Source: Mycolicibacterium iranicum (lineage in GTDB: Bacteria > Actinomycetota > Actinomycetes > Mycobacteriales > Mycobacteriaceae). From it: 64,000 nucleotides of DNA. Below, piece by piece: positions 44,230 to 53,870 of this stretch. Within the stretch, counting starts at the first letter, position 1. Each line of letters starts with the position of its first letter. Both the position numbers and the translations under genes were made by a program. Under the pieces are notes generated by a model, which searched no databases, was not told the DNA's origin, and worked only from the letters and a program-made list of their open reading frames with translations. The stretch lies in the NCBI RefSeq assembly GCF_001650495.1, contig NZ_LWCS01000098.1, positions 1-64,000 of the forward strand. Direction: 5' to 3'.

Positions 44230-45593
44230 CCGCTGCTCTCGGCGACGGACATCGAATCAGCGCCGTGTGCTTCCAGCTTCTGCCGCCGGCGCACCACCGC
44301 GCGGCCACCCCGCCCCGGAGTCACCGTGACGCCGCGGCTGTGCGGCTTCTCGTCCGGCTCGTTCGTCGGCTCCAAGCGGAATTCGCGAAGCATCGTGCGC
44401 AGGGTGACTTCCATCTCCATCGTGGCGAAAGACGCACCGATGCAGCGCATCATGCCGCCCCCGAACGGAATCCACGCAAACGGGTTCGGGGGGTTGCCGA
44501 CGAACCGGTCCGGGTTGAACTTCTCGGCGTCGGGGAAACTCTGCTCGGCCGCCATCGCGAGCTGAGTGCTGGCCATGATGGTGTCTCCCTCGGGAATTAC
44601 CCACTCCCCCAGACGAATTCGAGTTCTGGCACGACGCAGGGCGGCGGTCAACACCGGGCGGGTGCGCTGCGATTCGGCGATTGTTGCCGTCATCAGCTCG
44701 GAGCCACCTGCATCCACCTCGTCGGAGAGTCGCTGCAGCAGTTCCGGATGGCGGCGGATGCGCTCGATTGTCCACGCGAGCTGTGTGGACGTCGTCTCGT
44801 GCCCGGCGACGAGCATGGTCAGGAGCTCGTCCACGATGTAGGGATCCGGGATCGGCTCGCCGTTGTCGTAGCGGGCCTGCAGCAACAGGGAGAGCACGTC
44901 GCCGCGGTCGGCGAAGTGGGGGTCCGAACGAGCTTCGGCGATCAGCGAGTTGCAGATCTCGTCCATTCGCCGCCGATAGCGGGCGAACTTGCCGCCCGGG
45001 CTCCACGGTCCGACATCACGGCGCACCACCGACGGCAACAAGGCGATCTTGGAACCGAATTCGACCGCGGCGGGAATGACGATCCGAAGCTCGTCGAGTT
45101 CATCCCCCTTGGCCCCGAACACAGCGCGCAGGATCGTGTTCAACGTGATCCGCATCATCGGCTCCAGGGTCTCGAACTCGACACCCTCGGGCCACGAAGC
45201 CATCTCGCGCACTACCTCTTGTTCGGTGATGTCCTCGTAGGCGCGCATGTTCTTGCCGTTGAAGGGCGGCAGCAGCAGCCTGCGGCGTGCCAGCAGCTCG
45301 TCGCCTTCGAGATTGAAGATCGAACCGGGGCCCAACACATCGCCGCCGAGATTGTTCTGCGGCCTTCCGACGAGTTCACGGCTGGTGCTGAACAGATCCT
45401 TGACCAGCACCGGGTCACTGATCACCACGGTCTCACCGAATACGGGCAGCTGCAATGTGAAGGTGGGCCCGTAGCGCCGGCCCAGGGCGGCGACCGAGCC
45501 GTAGCGGGCGGCAAGCACAGCGGCGCCCTGGATCAGTTTCGGGATCCGCGGGCCGGGCGGCAGCCGCACGGGATCGGTAGTGGCCGTTGCCAT
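44226..45593 (-). CDS. Cytochrome P450
   Basis: 455 residues. I-helix AGHETTSTQLAW, K-helix region SQRTRPVLTAALRRAR, and haem-binding loop PFGGGMMRCIGASFA with the cysteine ligand are complete. It starts LPPGPRIPKLIQ like other soluble mycobacterial P450s with fatty substrates; I cannot place it in a CYP family by eye. No ferredoxin is adjacent. It is followed by a Baeyer-Villiger-type monooxygenase gene on the same strand that ends at 45660, 66 bp upstream of its start. Confidence 0.94.
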   Translation of the reverse strand: MATATTDPVRLPPGPRIPKLIQGAAVLAARYGSVAALGRRYGPTFTLQLPVFGETVVISDPVLVKDLFSTSRELVGRPQNNLGGDVLGPGSIFNLEGDELLARRRLLLPPFNGKNMRAYEDITEQEVVREMASWPEGVEFETLEPMMRITLNTILRAVFGAKGDELDELRIVIPAAVEFGSKIALLPSVVRRDVGPWSPGGKFARYRRRMDEICNSLIAEARSDPHFADRGDVLSLLLQARYDNGEPIPDPYIVDELLTMLVAGHETTSTQLAWTIERIRRHPELLQRLSDEVDAGGSELMTATIAESQRTRPVLTAALRRARTRIRLGEWVIPEGDTIMASTQLAMAAEQSFPDAEKFNPDRFVGNPPNPFAWIPFGGGMMRCIGASFATMEMEVTLRTMLREFRLEPTNEPDEKPHSRGVTVTPGRGGRAVVRRRQKLEAHGADSMSVAESSG

Positions 45594-45659
45594 GTCGTCA
45601 CCCCTTGGTGTCGGGTCGAAAGATATTTTCAGCGGTGGCCCGCCGATTACAGTGACCTG

Positions 45660-47144
45660 TCAGGCCATCTCGTAGTTGCTGAGCGGAAAGGTGTCCTGTT
45701 CCTTGACGGCCTGCCGGATCGACGTCGGCCGGAACAGCGGCGCCTCACCCGAACTGTTGAACCAGTACGAACGTGAGTTCGCGCAGTTTCCGAGCGTGAA
45801 CACCGAGTCGTCAAGCAGGGTCAGCATCCGCTCGAGGAACTGGGCGTTGGCCTCTTCGGTGACCTCGAAGGTCCTGGCCCCGCGACGCTGCAGTTCCCCG
45901 AACAGGCGATTCATGTGGCGCATCTGGTACTCGACGGTGTCGAACCACGACATTCCCACCCATGCGTACGGGCTGGCCTGGGTGAGCAGGTTGGGAAACA
46001 GCGGTACCGACAACCCTTCGTAGGCCTGAAACTTGTTCTCGCGCCACCACTTTCCAAGATCGCGGCCCTCTCGGCCGATCACCGGGATGGCAGGCAGGTT
46101 GGACTCCCAGACGTCGAAACCCGTTGCGAGAACCAACGTGTCGATCGTCCGCTTGGTCCCGTCCTTGGACACGACGCCATCGGGTTCGATCCGATCGATG
46201 CCGACCGTCTCCAGATGCACGTGCGGCTTGTTGAACGTGCGGTAGTACACATTGGACAGCGTCGGCCGCTTGCAGCCGAAGTCGTAGGACGGCGTGAGTT
46301 GACGACGAAGCTCTCTGTCCCTGATGGCCAGGAACCGGTGTAGGCGCCCGATCGCGGCCGCCGCACGGTTCACAGGACGGAACTGGCGGAACTTCCACAT
46401 CGCGATCGTCACCATGATGTCCATGAACATGTCACTGGACAGCCGCAAGAACCGTTGCGTAGCAGGAACTTTGGCGAAGAGTCGCTGAGCACGCGGACCG
46501 AACGAGAAGTCCAGCTTGGGCATCACCCAGATGGGTGTGCGCTGATACACCGTCAGCTCCGAGACGTCTTCGGCCAGTTTCGGGATCAGCTGCACACCGG
46601 TCGAACCGGTACCGATGATCGCCGCCCTCTTGCCCTTCAGCGAGTAGTCGTCGTCCCACTCCTGGGCGTGCAGCACCGTACCGGCAAAGTCGTCGATGCC
46701 GGCGATGTCGGGCTTCTTCGGCTGGCAGAGATAGCCCGTCGCGAGAATCAGGAACTGCGTCCGCAGCGTCTCCCCGCCGATCAGCGACACCAACCAGGTC
46801 TGGCTCTCTTCGTCCCACCGTGCACCCTCGACAGTGATCCCGAACCGCATGTAGCGGCGCAGGTCGTACTTCTTGGCGACGTGTTCGGCGTAGGTCTTGA
46901 GCTCGGTACCGGGCGCGTAAAGCCGCGACCAGTACGGATTCGGCTCGAACCAGTACGAATACGTGGTGGACGGGACGTCGACCGTCAGTCCGGGATACCG
47001 GTTGACGTGCCACGTACCTCCGAGGTCATCCTCGCGATCGAGGATGGCGATCTTGCGGTACCCCAGCCGGTTGAGCTGGATAGCGGCACCCATCCCGCCG
47101 AATCCCGCACCGACGATGACGGCCTCAAACTGCTCCGTGCTCAC
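45660..47144 (-). CDS. Flavin monooxygenase of the Baeyer-Villiger type, copy 2
   Basis: 494 residues and alignable over its whole length with the protein encoded at 39668: VGAGFGGMGAAIQLNRLGY, DREDDLGGTWHVNRYPG, YSYWFEPNPYWSRLYAPG, GTGSTGVQLIPKL, CKRPTLSNVYYRTFNKPHVH. The fingerprint reads FAGTVLHAQEWDD. FAD and NADPH sites look intact. It lies upstream of the P450 gene on the same strand, 66 bp away, and 30 bp after a PE-PPE gene, so all three may be co-transcribed. Confidence 0.93.
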   Translation of the reverse strand: MSTEQFEAVIVGAGFGGMGAAIQLNRLGYRKIAILDREDDLGGTWHVNRYPGLTVDVPSTTYSYWFEPNPYWSRLYAPGTELKTYAEHVAKKYDLRRYMRFGITVEGARWDEESQTWLVSLIGGETLRTQFLILATGYLCQPKKPDIAGIDDFAGTVLHAQEWDDDYSLKGKRAAIIGTGSTGVQLIPKLAEDVSELTVYQRTPIWVMPKLDFSFGPRAQRLFAKVPATQRFLRLSSDMFMDIMVTIAMWKFRQFRPVNRAAAAIGRLHRFLAIRDRELRRQLTPSYDFGCKRPTLSNVYYRTFNKPHVHLETVGIDRIEPDGVVSKDGTKRTIDTLVLATGFDVWESNLPAIPVIGREGRDLGKWWRENKFQAYEGLSVPLFPNLLTQASPYAWVGMSWFDTVEYQMRHMNRLFGELQRRGARTFEVTEEANAQFLERMLTLLDDSVFTLGNCANSRSYWFNSSGEAPLFRPTSIRQAVKEQDTFPLSNYEMA

Positions 47145-47174
47145 GGGGCGATACTACGGCCCTTCAAGACCTCG

Positions 47175-49520
47175 TCACTCATCGGAACCGCCGCTGCCTC
47201 CGCTGCCACTGCTTCCGTTGCCGCCGCTGCCGCTGCTGCCCGAATCGCTGTCAGCAGAGTCGGCAGAGGACTCCGACTCGGATTCCGAGGCTGCCGCTTT
47301 CGCTGCGGCCGCTTCGGACCTGTCGGCCTTCGTGGTCTTGCTGCGCGTGGGAGCGGTTTCTTCGGACGCGTCGTCCTCGTCGGCCGCGGGAGCCTCGTCC
47401 TCGGCGGGTGCCTCGGTCTCGGTCTCATCGGCAGGGGCTTCCGACTCTTCGGCCGGCGCCTCTTCGGCCGGGGCCTCTTCGGCCGGGGCCTCTTCAGCCG
47501 GTGTCTCCTCAGCCGGAGTCTCCTCGGCAGGCGCCTGCTGGAACTTGTCCAGCAGGTCCTGGACCGCGGTCGACACGACGTCGGTCTTCGGCTCCTCGGC
47601 GCCTTCCTCCGTGGTCTTGTCGGTGGATTCCGTGGCGGTCTCGGCCTCGGTGGTGGCCTCTTCCGCGGTCTCCTCGGGAGCCAGCTTGGCCAGGAGCGCG
47701 GTCAAGCCGGTCTCCTCGGAGTCTTCGGAGTCCTCGGTGGCCTCCTCGGTCTCCGGGATGTCGTTCAACCCGGCCTTCTCGTTCCACTCCGCGATCTCCT
47801 CGTCGGTCAAACCGTCGACCGGATCGCCGATGTACTTGCCGGTTTCGGGGTCGTACTCATCCCTCACCGACGGCGGGATGTAGGCGCCCGGGTAGACGTC
47901 CAAGCCGACCTTCCAGTCCTCCGGCATGAACGGGTCGACCTTGTTGCACGTCGGGCACAGCAGCGGGGCCAGCGGCCGCGCCAGATACGCGAACGGCGTC
48001 ATCTTCGGATTCCACACGTAGCTCTTCGGCACGAAAGGATTCCACGTGGTCGTCAGACCATCGGCGAGGTTCAGGAAGGCGTCGATCTGATCCTTCAGAG
48101 TAGGGGTCTTGATGCCCTCCGGGGTGGAGTTCAGGTGGTCCCAGAACGAGGCCGTCTCGGCGAACGGCTCGAGATGGATCGTCTCGCCGTACCACTCGAC
48201 GGGGTCACCGGTGAGACCGAGCTCCTGACCCCAGAACGCCTCCGTGTCGCTGATCGGGTTGTACTGCGGCGTGATCGGGTCGGTGAAGGTGAAGCCGTTC
48301 GGGCTGAACAGATCCCACAGCATGACCTTGAACATCTGATCGGTGATGGCCGAGGGGTCCTCGCACGGCGGGAAGCCGGTGCAGCCCGCGTTCATCGGCA
48401 GGTTGGCGCGGGCCCAGTAATCGGCGATTTCACCCATCGGACCCGAGATGGACGGGATCGCGACCAGGAAGTCGACGAACGCACGCGTCATCTCCGGGTT
48501 GGCCGGATCCCAGCCCAGCACGTTGACCGGGGTGTAGACCCACCAGCTGCCGCTCGCGCGCATCGCGTTGGCGAACCGGTTGGTGCCCTGCACGGCGTAG
48601 TAGGGGATGTTGGCGATCGTCTCCGCCAAGTTGATGGGGATGTAGGACCAGCTCTTCTCGGGCGCGGCGATCGTCGTGTTCTTGATGCGGTCGTCGCGGT
48701 TGTAGCCCTGCTCGATCAGGTACTGCAGGCCCGGGGTGAGTTCGTCGGCCAGCTGATCGAGACCGATCCAGCGCAGCGGCTCGACGATCGGCAGCGTCTT
48801 GGCGGGCACGAAGACGTACTCGATGCCGTCTTCTTCCCATGTGCTGTTCTCCTCGGCGTCGATGTCGACGTCCGAGTAGCCCTTGCCGAGGTGATTGGTG
48901 AAGAAGCCCATCGTGGCGTTGAGGACCGCCAGCGTGTTCAACGTGTTGGTCGGCATGTCGACCGTCGGGTCGTACTGCTGGGCGACGTCGATGATCTTGT
49001 ACTCGCTGGTCGGCCAGTCCTGGCCCCAGACGGTGCCCGACCCGCCGTACTTGCGGGTGGGGTTGCCGATGACGACGAACGTCAGGTTTGCGGGCGCCGG
49101 ATAAGCCTCGGGGTCCTCGAGGTGCTTCTCCAGCCATTGCGAGGCCACGACGGCACCCTCGCTGAAGGCGAAGATGGTGGTGTCCTCGCCGGGGTTCGCG
49201 GCGAGATTCTGCTTCAGCGCTTCGACACCGAGACCGAAGTAGCCGGGGCCGGTCCAGACCGGTGCGTACTCGAGTTCGTAGCAGGGGGTGCCGTTACCGC
49301 CGCACACCGTGCCCTGCAGCTGCTCGCCCATTTCCAGCGCGTCCGGCGTGGGGTTGATCGTGACCACCCGCGCGGAGAGCGTGACGTCCTGAGTGACCTG
49401 CTTGGTGGTGGTGGCGGCGCCGAAGGCCGGCGCCGGCGGCGCGATCGGAGCGAGCGCGATTACGCTCGAACCCACAAGGGCAAGACCCGTCGTCATATAC
49501 GGGCGAAGCGCTGAATGCAT
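47175..49520 (-). CDS. Large secreted PE-PPE-domain hydrolase with second conserved domain and acidic tail
   Basis: 781 residues from the ATG at 49520, behind GGAAGG; the frame also opens at 49565. A hydrophobic export signal (TTGLALVGSSVIALAP) is followed by a PE-PPE hydrolase domain at about 35-260 with nucleophile elbow FAFSEGAVV and NPTRKYGGSG. A second domain at about 285-500 (SGSWWVYTPVNVLGWDPANP, WARANLPMNAGC) recurs alone in the protein encoded at 52578. Last comes a 210-residue tail: PAEE repeats, a DRSEAAAAKAAASESESE stretch, and a Gly/Ser end GSGGSGGSDE. It is probably a cell-surface esterase; the tail may span or stick to the envelope (inference). Confidence 0.85.
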   Translation of the reverse strand: MHSALRPYMTTGLALVGSSVIALAPIAPPAPAFGAATTTKQVTQDVTLSARVVTINPTPDALEMGEQLQGTVCGGNGTPCYELEYAPVWTGPGYFGLGVEALKQNLAANPGEDTTIFAFSEGAVVASQWLEKHLEDPEAYPAPANLTFVVIGNPTRKYGGSGTVWGQDWPTSEYKIIDVAQQYDPTVDMPTNTLNTLAVLNATMGFFTNHLGKGYSDVDIDAEENSTWEEDGIEYVFVPAKTLPIVEPLRWIGLDQLADELTPGLQYLIEQGYNRDDRIKNTTIAAPEKSWSYIPINLAETIANIPYYAVQGTNRFANAMRASGSWWVYTPVNVLGWDPANPEMTRAFVDFLVAIPSISGPMGEIADYWARANLPMNAGCTGFPPCEDPSAITDQMFKVMLWDLFSPNGFTFTDPITPQYNPISDTEAFWGQELGLTGDPVEWYGETIHLEPFAETASFWDHLNSTPEGIKTPTLKDQIDAFLNLADGLTTTWNPFVPKSYVWNPKMTPFAYLARPLAPLLCPTCNKVDPFMPEDWKVGLDVYPGAYIPPSVRDEYDPETGKYIGDPVDGLTDEEIAEWNEKAGLNDIPETEEATEDSEDSEETGLTALLAKLAPEETAEEATTEAETATESTDKTTEEGAEEPKTDVVSTAVQDLLDKFQQAPAEETPAEETPAEEAPAEEAPAEEAPAEESEAPADETETEAPAEDEAPAADEDDASEETAPTRSKTTKADRSEAAAAKAAASESESESSADSADSDSGSSGSGGNGSSGSGGSGGSDE

Positions 49521-50026
49521 GTCGCAACCTTCCAGGTCGTTGCAATGTGATGACGATCCGATCACGGCAGAGGTGAGCGGAGATTATCACAGATTCACAT
49601 ACCGCAAGGAATTGCTGGACGAAATCACGAACATCCCGGCAACGCCTCGGAGAAAACCGCTGTAGAGGCTGTCGGGGACAAGTTTCCCGGACGGGTCCGT
49701 CCTGCGCGACAGCTGGCAAAGTCGGGGCTCGGAGTATGAAATGGTTCTCGTGGCAATTGGTGGCCAATTCAGGACAAAGACTGTGAGCTGCAGGATATCT
49801 CCCAAAAAGCTCATTCAGCGAATTCATGCCAACGCCACGTGGATAACCGGTTACGGAACCGTAGCCACTGCGGGCACGGCTCGATCGGCGGGGCGGAGCG
49901 CCCACCTTCCAGCAACATCGGTTGTCAACTGGAATGTGTTACAGAGGCTTTTGCTGGCTGCGTCAATTAGCCGGGATGGACCAGAACTCATCCGTTACAT
50001 CCGTCGCACGGGCAACAATCCTCGGG
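49521..50026. other. Intergenic region upstream of the large PE-PPE gene
   Basis: About 500 bp with no convincing gene. It should contain the promoter of the leftward PE-PPE gene and the end of the alpha/beta-hydrolase transcript. Base composition is somewhat less GC-rich than the flanking genes. I see no strong hairpin or known operator. Confidence 0.4.
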
Positions 50027-50824
50027 TCACAAACCGCGCGATACGAGCCACGAATCGATTCGCTCGGCGACCGATCTCCACCCCGGTTCGATCATCATGT
50101 TGTGCCCCATGCCCGGGAAGAATTCGGGCTGTGTCCCGTAGGCCGCCGCCGTCGCCTTCACCTCGTCCGGAGTGACCGCCAAGGAGTCCTCAAGGGCGCC
50201 GAGAACCAGCATCGGTGCCCGCACCAGCGCGGGCCGGGGCAGCACGGTGACGCCGTCGCGACCGGAGCGGGCACTTTCCTCTTGAAGCCGGGTAGCGCAT
50301 GCGATGACGACCGCCTCCGGTGTGTTGCGCGAGAAGAACCGCTCCCTGGCCAGCTCCGGCGAGCTGACATAGGGCAGCGATTTGCCGGTGGCAGACAGCT
50401 TCAGAAAGTCCCGCGGATGCCGCCGCAACCACCGGATTCCCGATGCGAAATAGCCCCGGGGCGGCGCCGAAGCCATCAACACGCCCGCTGGGATGTCCCG
50501 GGACTCCAGGTACTTCTGGACGACAAAGCCGCCCATCGAGTGCCCGATGACCACCGGCGGTGCCGGCAGGCTCGCCGCCACGGTCGCGACGTCGTCGACG
50601 TAGTCGTTGATCGACAGGGCCCGAAGTGGCTTGTCCGACGGGCTGTTGCCGTGACCGCGCAGACTCAGGGCCGTTGCGCGATAGCCCTTGCCGGCGAAGA
50701 AGTCCAGAAAGTGCTCGTCCCAACACCAGGCCGCATGCCACGCGCCGTGCACGAAAAGAAGCGGGACCGGATGAGTCGGGCCGGCACTCCCCTTGTCGAT
50801 CACCTCGAGCGGGGCGGGTGCCAT
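50027..50824 (-). CDS. Alpha/beta-hydrolase
   Basis: 265 residues. Oxyanion HGAWHAAWCW, nucleophile elbow VIGHSMGGFVVQ, acid in GALEDSLAVTPDE and histidine in GMGHNMMIEPGW: the full triad of a soluble alpha/beta-hydrolase. There is no signal peptide, so it is cytoplasmic. Substrate unknown (ester, lactone or thioester). Its start is 134 bp from the start of the divergent F420-dependent reductase, with which it may share a control region. Confidence 0.92.
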   Translation of the reverse strand: MAPAPLEVIDKGSAGPTHPVPLLFVHGAWHAAWCWDEHFLDFFAGKGYRATALSLRGHGNSPSDKPLRALSINDYVDDVATVAASLPAPPVVIGHSMGGFVVQKYLESRDIPAGVLMASAPPRGYFASGIRWLRRHPRDFLKLSATGKSLPYVSSPELARERFFSRNTPEAVVIACATRLQEESARSGRDGVTVLPRPALVRAPMLVLGALEDSLAVTPDEVKATAAAYGTQPEFFPGMGHNMMIEPGWRSVAERIDSWLVSRGL

Positions 50825-50958
50825 GACGGGGCCACAACCTTTTCGATCGAGGGGCGGGATCTCCGATCGGAGACGAGTATGTGCAACCTACCATCGGCCA
50901 CTGCCCGACGAACATGTGGCGACCGGGCGTTCGGATGGCGGGAGTACGGTCGCTGACT

Positions 50959-52131
50959 ATGACGTTCCGAGCGCGATCCGCCGTCTCCCCCTTCCGTTTC
51001 GGACTGCTCGACGGCATCGTCAACACCCGGATCTCGCCGACGCTGCTGCCGTCGGCCAGCATGCTCACGGCGTCGGCCACCGGCGCCGACTCGTTCTGGG
51101 TCGGCGATCACATCAACTCGCTGGTGCCCCGCTCCGTGGCCACCCCGGAGCATCTCGGTCTCGCGGCGAAACTGGTGCCCAAGGTCGACGCCATCCTCGA
51201 ACCGTGGACCATGCTCGGCCACCTGGCAGCACGGAATCGCCTGCGCCGGCTGAGATTCGGTGTCTGTGTGACCGATGCCAGCCGCAGGCACCCGGCGGTC
51301 ACCGCGCAGGCCGCCGCCACACTGCATCTGCTGACCCGGGGTCGTGCGATCCTCGGGATCGGTGTCGGGGAACGCGAAGGCAATGAACCCTACGGCGTCG
51401 AGTGGAGCAAGCCGGTGGCCCGGCTGGTCGAGGCGCTGGCCACCATCCGCGCGCTGTGGGATTCGGGCGGCGAACCGGTGACGCGCGAATCGGACTGGTT
51501 CCCGCTTCGGCACGCAGTCTTCGACCTGCCGCCGCACAAGGGCCGCTGGCCCGAGATCTGGGTCGCAGCGCACGGCCCCCGAATGCTTCGCGCGACGGGG
51601 CGCTACGCGGACGGCTGGGTTCCCTTCGTCATCTCGCGGCCCGACGACTATTCGCGGGCGCTCGAAGCGGTGCGCGCCGCCGCCTCGGACAACGGCCGCG
51701 ACCCTATGGCGATCACACCGGCGGTGAACCGGACGGTGGTGGCCGGGCGCACCCGCGACGATGTCGACGAGGCGCTCGATTCGGTCATCGTGAAGTCGGT
51801 GGCGCTCGCCGCACCGGCCGAGGCCTGGGCCAGACACGGTGTCGAACATCCCCTCGGATCCGACTTCTCCGGCGTGCAGGATCTCGTTCCGCAGACGCTC
51901 GATCAGGAGACAGCACTCGCATACACGGCCCGAGTTCCCGCGTCGCTGATGAAAGAAATCTGTTTTCACGGGACCGCGGACGAGATTCTCGACCAGGTGG
52001 CCGAGTGGCGCGATCACGGCCTGAGGTACCTGCTGGTGATCAACGGCAGCCAGCTCAACCCCAAGCTGCGCAAAGGTATCGCGGCGACGGCGCCGTACAC
52101 CTCGGTTCTGCGAGGGCTCAAGAAGCTCTGA
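50959..52131 (+). CDS. F420-dependent reductase closely resembling phthiodiolone ketoreductase Rv2951c
   Basis: 390 residues from the ATG at 50959 (MTFRARSAVSPFRFGLLDG); the frame is open 78 bp further upstream. Luciferase-like barrel of the F420 type. Long stretches match what I know of Rv2951c, which reduces phthiodiolone to phthiotriol in the DIM/PGL pathway: LHLLTRGRAILGIGVGEREG, NEPYGVEW, WPEIWVAAHGPRMLRATGRY, DFSGVQDLVPQT, VAEWRDHGLRYLLVINGS and the ending VLRGLKKL. This ties it functionally to the ppsE-drrABC-papA5 operon 5 kb to the right. Confidence 0.9.
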   Translation: MTFRARSAVSPFRFGLLDGIVNTRISPTLLPSASMLTASATGADSFWVGDHINSLVPRSVATPEHLGLAAKLVPKVDAILEPWTMLGHLAARNRLRRLRFGVCVTDASRRHPAVTAQAAATLHLLTRGRAILGIGVGEREGNEPYGVEWSKPVARLVEALATIRALWDSGGEPVTRESDWFPLRHAVFDLPPHKGRWPEIWVAAHGPRMLRATGRYADGWVPFVISRPDDYSRALEAVRAAASDNGRDPMAITPAVNRTVVAGRTRDDVDEALDSVIVKSVALAAPAEAWARHGVEHPLGSDFSGVQDLVPQTLDQETALAYTARVPASLMKEICFHGTADEILDQVAEWRDHGLRYLLVINGSQLNPKLRKGIAATAPYTSVLRGLKKL

Positions 52132-52577
52132 GTTGTTTGCCACGGGAAGATGTCGGTTGGCGCACCGTCGCAGTCTTCTCCGTTGGTGGATCGTTGCTCG
52201 GGAGTCGGCCCCGGCGATCATGCCCCCTGGGTTCAGAGTTGATGGCGGGCGTGCGAAGACTTCAAGCCAACCATCGTTCGGCCGACGCGATTCGAAGGCG
52301 GCCGCCGAATTCGATGCGCATATCGCCACGAAACCCCCTTGAGCTCCGCAAATTTCGCATCACCGTCAATATCGGGTTCTTTATTGTCGCGCCCGTCGAG
52401 GCCGCGCCCGGCGCGGATGGGTGCGGACCGGCTCGAGCCGGTCGCATACGCACCGACCGGCGGAGCCCGCGTCACGACAAATTGCGATTGTTTGCGGAAC
52501 GGGCGGGCTCTGCCCGGGGGCGCAGGGTATGGTCATCCGGTCGACCGATGTAACTGTCGGGGGGAAAGTTGGGTGTC
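52132..52577. other. Intergenic region between the F420 reductase and the secreted acidic protein
   Basis: About 445 bp. Short reading frames inside have no recognisable motif or codon bias. The rightward gene's ribosome site GGGGGAAAG lies at its right end, 10 bp before the ATG at 52578. No clear terminator or operator was seen. Confidence 0.35.
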
Positions 52578-53870
52578 ATGCGAGTAGCCGTCAAGCCGGT
52601 CATCACCACCAGCGTGGCTCTGGTTGGTGCCAGTGTCATTGCCGTAACCCCGATCCAGGCGCCTGCGCCGACAGTCCGCGTCATCGAATCCGATGTCAGC
52701 CTGTCCGCGTCCTCAGTGGCGTACGTGCCCGTCAACATGATTCAGCATGCGCTCAGCGCTCCGGCCAATATGGTGGCCGCGCTCGATCGGCTGGCCGCCG
52801 CGATGGTCATCAGCGGGAGCTGGAACGAAAACCACGCCAACAACCAATGGGGCTGGGACGAGGCCAACCCGGCGATGTTGAAGGAAATGGTCAACACGCT
52901 GATCCCGTTTCCGGCTCTGTCTGAGCCGTTGGGCCGGCATCTGAACTGGTGGGCTACCGCGAATCTGCCGATGTACGAGGGCTGCAACTACGACTGCCCC
53001 GATCTGGCCGGGATGCTCGGCCGGATGTTCAAAGTCCCGATGAGCGAGTTCTACGACGAAGACGGATACACCTTCCCCGAGGTGAGGACCCCCTTCAACG
53101 GCGAGGAGACGCCGTGGTCGAACGAGACAGTGAAGCTGGACCCCGCCGAACCCCTTCAGGCCCTGTGGGATTCGCTGACAGCCGAGCCGACGGGCATCAA
53201 AACCACGACCTTGTGGGCGATGGTCACGGCCGTTGCCAACTTCAGTGCCGCGATGCAGGTCACCGGGCATATGCCGGACTGGGTCGCGGTGCGCGAGATC
53301 GAGACCTTCGTCAAGCTTTTCCTGCGCCCGCCGGCTGACGAGGCCACCGAGGAGCCTGAGACTTCCTCTCAAACACCGGCATTGGCGCTCGTCGCCGATG
53401 CCGCGCCTGACGAGGTGCTCGGTGACCCGTCCCCGGTATCTGCGCTGCGTTCGTTCGGCACCCAGGCAGCAGACGACCTGGTCGATGTCGACGATGCCCG
53501 CGTGGCGGACGCGGCTGCCGAATCCGCCGAGGCTGAGGAGAACTCCGACACCGAGGCATCGGCGGAGCCGTCGGCAACATCGATCGTCGATTCCGCGACG
53601 AGCTACCTGAGGGGCAAGTTCGCTCACTCGCAGCAAGATTCAGCACCTGCTTCCGACGCAGCCGATTCGACCGACGAAGCCGACGCCGCCGAAGCCGACG
53701 CCGCCGAAGATGCCGACGCGAACGACGACTCCGACGCCGGGCGGGACGACCGCACAGGCGACGCGAAGACTGCCGGTTCGGGCGGCTCCGCGTCCGACAA
53801 CGAAACCGGCTCGGACGACTCGGACTCGGGTGACTCAGGCAGCAGCGGCTCCGGCGGTGGAGAGAGCTAG
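52578..53870 (+). CDS. Secreted protein: stand-alone copy of the second domain of the large PE-PPE protein, with acidic tail
   Basis: 430 residues from the ATG at 52578. Export signal (VITTSVALVGASVIAVTP), then a region at about 45-240 that clearly parallels residues 285-500 of the protein encoded at 47175: YVPVNMIQHAL / YIPINLAETIA, WGWDEANPAML / LGWDPANPEMT, WWATANLPMYEGC / YWARANLPMNAGC, LTAEPTGIKTTTL / LNSTPEGIKTPTL. It has no PE-PPE hydrolase domain and no GxSxG. The last 180 residues are rich in Asp, Ala, Glu and Ser, with a Gly/Ser end GSSGSGGGES. Function unknown. Its stop shares CTAG with the convergent nitroreductase gene. Confidence 0.82.
   Translation: MRVAVKPVITTSVALVGASVIAVTPIQAPAPTVRVIESDVSLSASSVAYVPVNMIQHALSAPANMVAALDRLAAAMVISGSWNENHANNQWGWDEANPAMLKEMVNTLIPFPALSEPLGRHLNWWATANLPMYEGCNYDCPDLAGMLGRMFKVPMSEFYDEDGYTFPEVRTPFNGEETPWSNETVKLDPAEPLQALWDSLTAEPTGIKTTTLWAMVTAVANFSAAMQVTGHMPDWVAVREIETFVKLFLRPPADEATEEPETSSQTPALALVADAAPDEVLGDPSPVSALRSFGTQAADDLVDVDDARVADAAAESAEAEENSDTEASAEPSATSIVDSATSYLRGKFAHSQQDSAPASDAADSTDEADAAEADAAEDADANDDSDAGRDDRTGDAKTAGSGGSASDNETGSDDSDSGDSGSSGSGGGES

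Noticed and set aside
46455..49514. 1019-codon open frame on the plus strand, and similar long open frames opposite the PKS, glcB and ppsE genes
   Set aside because: They are antisense to genes with strong family motifs. Long open frames opposite genes are common in high-GC DNA, and these translate to low-complexity Gly/Arg/Val sequence without domains.
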